Origin: Sphingomonadaceae bacterium
Lineage (GTDB): Bacteria; Pseudomonadota; Alphaproteobacteria; Sphingomonadales; Sphingomonadaceae
DNA: 7,864 bases
Assembly: GCA_020446665.1 (NCBI GenBank)
Contig: JAGREF010000101.1
Location: forward strand, 1 to 7,864
Direction of reading: 5' to 3'
This document shows positions 5,758 to 7,864 of this stretch, piece by piece. Made by a program: the position numbers and the translations under genes. The stretch's first letter is position 1. The number at the start of each line of letters is the position of its first letter. Below the pieces are notes generated by a model. The model did no database searches. It was not told where the DNA came from and saw only the letters and a list, made by a program, of their open reading frames with translations.

Positions 5758-7107
5758 ATGTGGCTACTCGATAAATTCCTGCAGAAAGCGATCAAGCGCG
5801 GCAGGATGATCGTCACGGATTATGACGGCAAAGAGTATAGCTACGGCCCCGGAAACGACGATGGCAACGGCGATTACCCGCCCGAAGTGGGTGGCCGCCC
5901 CGGCCCGATCCGCATCCGCCTGACCAGCAAGAAAGCCGCCGCGCATATCGCCCGCTATCCGCAATGTGGCGCGGGCGAAGCCTTCATGTGGGGCTGGCTG
6001 GTGGTCGAGGAACCGCACGATATTCGTGACATGATCCTGTTTGTGACCATGAATGCGAAAAAACTCGGTGATGCTTCGCTCAAACCCAAGGGCCCGTTTC
6101 GTAAGGCATTGCAGAAAACCATCGCCAAGCTGGACGGGATCAATCTGCGCAGCTCCGCCCGCAAGAATGCGGAGCATACCTATAACCTCACGCGCGAGCT
6201 TTATGAGCGTTTCCTCGACGAGGATCGCCAATATACCATGGCCTATTACCGCGAAGAGAACCCGCGCCAGACCACCCTTGAACAAGCACAGATGGACAAG
6301 AAGGCGCATCTTGCCGCCAAGCTGTATCTGAAATCACCCGAAGATAATGGCGGCGTCCCGATGAAGGTGCTGGATATTGGCTGCGGCTGGGGCGGCTTTG
6401 CCATGTATCTGCACGAAATGTATGGCTGCGAAGTGCTGGGCGTGGCCCTCGCCCCTGACCAGATCGCCTTCTGCCGCGAACGTGCAGAAGCCGCTGGCGT
6501 GGCCGACAAGGTCAAGTTCGAGCTGATGGATTACCGCGACGTAACCGGCGAGTTTGACCGGATCAGTTCGGTCGGCCTGCTAGAACATGTCGGCACGGTC
6601 CACTATCCGCAATTCTTCGCCCATACCAACCGCCTGCTGAAGCGCGACGGGGTGATGGTCAGCCATTGCTGTGGCCGTTCCGGACCGCCCGGCTTCACCG
6701 ATGCCTGGACCCGCAAATATATCTTCCCCGGCGGCTATATCCCCGCGCTTAGCGAGCTCGTGTCCCAGAGCGAGCAGTTCAAATGGCAGGTGACAGATGT
6801 GGAGGCGATGCGCTTCCATTACTCCTGGACGCTGGAGGAATGGTACAAACGCACGGTCATGCATCAGGAAGAAATCACCGAAATGTATGACGAAACCTTC
6901 TACCGCATGTGGCTGTTCTACCTCGCCGGGGCAGAGCAGAGCTTCCGTAACGGGACGATGGTCAACTGGCAGGTCCAGTATGTGAAGGACCGCGCCGCCA
7001 TCCCCATGACCCGCGAATATATCGAGGAAGAAAGCGCCAGATTGCGCGCCCGCGGGAAAATACCCAGCTGGCGCTTTGATCCGGCACTGCAAGAGGCTGC
7101 GGAGTAA
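5758..7107 (+). CDS. Cyclopropane-fatty-acyl-phospholipid synthase family protein
   Basis: 449 residues. CFA synthases transfer a methylene from SAM to cis double bonds of membrane phospholipid acyl chains at the inner face of the membrane. Seen: an N-terminal lipid-binding-type domain (about 1-140); the linker LYERFLDEDRQYTMAYY (148-164); SAM motif VLDIGCGWGG (204-213); DYRDVTGEFDRISSVGLLEHVG (258-279); SHCCG (302-306); and YIFPGGYIPALSE (321-333). Compared with E. coli Cfa, the bicarbonate-site residues Glu (E276), His (H303) and Tyr (Y355) are kept, but the cysteine in the QYSCAY motif (C139 in E. coli) is methionine, M161. The enzyme could still be a CFA synthase or a related fatty-acid methyltransferase or desaturase-coupled enzyme. 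The ORF is a little longer than E. coli Cfa, with an acidic/basic C-terminal tail. The next gene begins five bases after its stop. Confidence 0.88.
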   Translation: MWLLDKFLQKAIKRGRMIVTDYDGKEYSYGPGNDDGNGDYPPEVGGRPGPIRIRLTSKKAAAHIARYPQCGAGEAFMWGWLVVEEPHDIRDMILFVTMNAKKLGDASLKPKGPFRKALQKTIAKLDGINLRSSARKNAEHTYNLTRELYERFLDEDRQYTMAYYREENPRQTTLEQAQMDKKAHLAAKLYLKSPEDNGGVPMKVLDIGCGWGGFAMYLHEMYGCEVLGVALAPDQIAFCRERAEAAGVADKVKFELMDYRDVTGEFDRISSVGLLEHVGTVHYPQFFAHTNRLLKRDGVMVSHCCGRSGPPGFTDAWTRKYIFPGGYIPALSELVSQSEQFKWQVTDVEAMRFHYSWTLEEWYKRTVMHQEEITEMYDETFYRMWLFYLAGAEQSFRNGTMVNWQVQYVKDRAAIPMTREYIEEESARLRARGKIPSWRFDPALQEAAE

Positions 7108-7112
7108 TCACC

Positions 7113-7864
7113 ATGACGCAAAGCATGTCGCTGCAACGCTTCTATCTCTTTGCAGTGGCGACGCTTTGCGCCCTCGCCGCCGCACTCCTCGCCAACCCCG
7201 CCCATGCGCGCAAGGTCGCGCTGGTTATCGCCAATGCGGAATATCAGGCGACCAGCCCGCTCAGCAATCCGCCATCTGACGCGGCATTGGTGGCAGAGGC
7301 TGCGAAACAGGCGGGGTTTGACGATGTTACGCTGGTAACAGATGTCGGCATGGAAGCGTTTGAAGCAGCGCTGCGCGAGTTCCGGAAAAAGGCTGACGGG
7401 GCAGAAGTCGCCATGGTCTATTACGCCGGCCACGGGATGGAGGGCAAAGGCAAGAACTGGTTGCTGCCCGTGGATGCGAAGCTGGAGGCCGAGCGCGACC
7501 TGCCTTACGAAGCGATCGAGCTCGATCTGGTGATGGACGCCATGTATGGCGCGCAGGTGCGGATGGTGGTGCTCGATGCCTGCCGCAACAATCCCTATGC
7601 CAATAAATGGTCCTCTTCCACCAGAGCCGTCGCGCGCGGGCTGGTGCCGGTGGAACAGGACGATGTGATCGTGATCTACGCCGCTGCGCCGGGCATGGTC
7701 GCCTTTGACGGGGACGGAAACTCTCCCTTCGCTAAATCGCTGGCCAAGCGTTTGCCGCAACCGGATTTGCCGCTGCAATTGCTGGGCGGCACAGTGCGTG
7801 ACGATGTGCTGGCCGAGACAGAAGGCGACCAGCGCCCCTTTGTCAGCGCCAGCGTGACCGGCAC
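7113..7864 (+). CDS. Secreted caspase-like (peptidase C14, orthocaspase) protein, 3' end missing
   Basis: The frame is open from ATG 7113 to the window edge (250 codons seen), so the gene is truncated on the right. Residues 1-32 look like a Sec signal peptide: polar start, hydrophobic FYLFAVATLCALAAALLA, and an AHA-R cleavage site, so the protein is probably periplasmic or secreted. The p20-like caspase domain follows: KVALVIANAEY (34-44), a helix NPPSDAALVAEAAKQAGF (52-69), VYYAGHGME (102-110) with catalytic H107, and MVVLDACRNNPY (151-162) with catalytic C157. Both dyad residues are present, so proteolysis is plausible; family members usually cut after basic residues, unlike true caspases. 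GGAG at 7101-7104 inside the CFA gene end can serve as its ribosome site, and the five-base gap indicates co-transcription. A second ATG at 7125 could be used, leaving a shorter n-region. What lies C-terminal of the peptidase domain cannot be seen. Confidence 0.88.
   Translation, partial: MTQSMSLQRFYLFAVATLCALAAALLANPAHARKVALVIANAEYQATSPLSNPPSDAALVAEAAKQAGFDDVTLVTDVGMEAFEAALREFRKKADGAEVAMVYYAGHGMEGKGKNWLLPVDAKLEAERDLPYEAIELDLVMDAMYGAQVRMVVLDACRNNPYANKWSSSTRAVARGLVPVEQDDVIVIYAAAPGMVAFDGDGNSPFAKSLAKRLPQPDLPLQLLGGTVRDDVLAETEGDQRPFVSASVTG

Noticed and set aside
5673..5816. Longer N-terminus for the DUF1801 protein
   Set aside because: The extension would read through the divergent intergenic region and into the CFA synthase gene; the ATG at 5672 gives the normal family length.
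6918..7778. Long open frame on the minus strand (286 codons)
   Set aside because: It spans the end of the CFA synthase and most of the caspase-like gene in antisense and shows no domain motif.

Overview
The window is a gene-dense stretch (roughly 60% G+C by eye) of what looks like an alphaproteobacterial chromosome. Gene content (RlmN with an insertion before its MMGMGEP motif, a PTR1/FolM-like reductase, a cytochrome b plus YedY-like molybdoprotein pair, a DUF1801 protein, a CFA synthase, a secreted caspase-like protein) and codon style suggest Sphingomonadales, possibly Erythrobacteraceae. That placement is an inference from memory of the families. I saw no tRNA, rRNA, CRISPR, transposase or phage gene, and both outer genes are cut by the window edges.

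Left block, 1-2125 (+): the 3' part of rlmN, then a small class I SAM methyltransferase and a YiiM-type MOSC protein. Each junction is a 4-base ATGA stop/start overlap, so the three are almost certainly co-transcribed and translationally coupled.

Middle block, 2203-5091 (+), after a 77-bp gap: a membrane-anchored cyclic-nucleotide-binding-fold protein whose architecture recalls animal Popeye (POPDC) proteins, a short-chain reductase with pteridine-reductase features, a four-helix cytochrome b561-type membrane protein with four candidate haem histidines, and a Tat-exported, probably lipidated molybdopterin oxidoreductase of the YedY/sulfite-oxidase fold. All junctions are GTGA/ATGA overlaps. 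The last two genes plausibly form one envelope redox enzyme: the cytochrome exchanges electrons with the quinone pool and the lipoprotein holds the Mo cofactor. The Popeye-like protein (possible membrane sensor) and the reductase (possible pterin chemistry) are tied to it by operon structure only. This four-gene set is the most interesting part of the window.

Between 5092 and 5234 lies a 114-bp highly structured element (outer inverted repeats enclosing three hairpins), probably a dispersed intergenic repeat. It sits between two convergent genes. A minus-strand DUF1801 gene follows (5235-5672), then a short divergent intergenic region.

Right block, 5758-7864 (+): a cyclopropane-fatty-acid synthase family gene in which the usual active-site cysteine is methionine. 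Five bases later comes a caspase-like (C14) protein with a signal peptide and a His/Cys dyad, running off the right edge. Close spacing suggests these two are co-transcribed.
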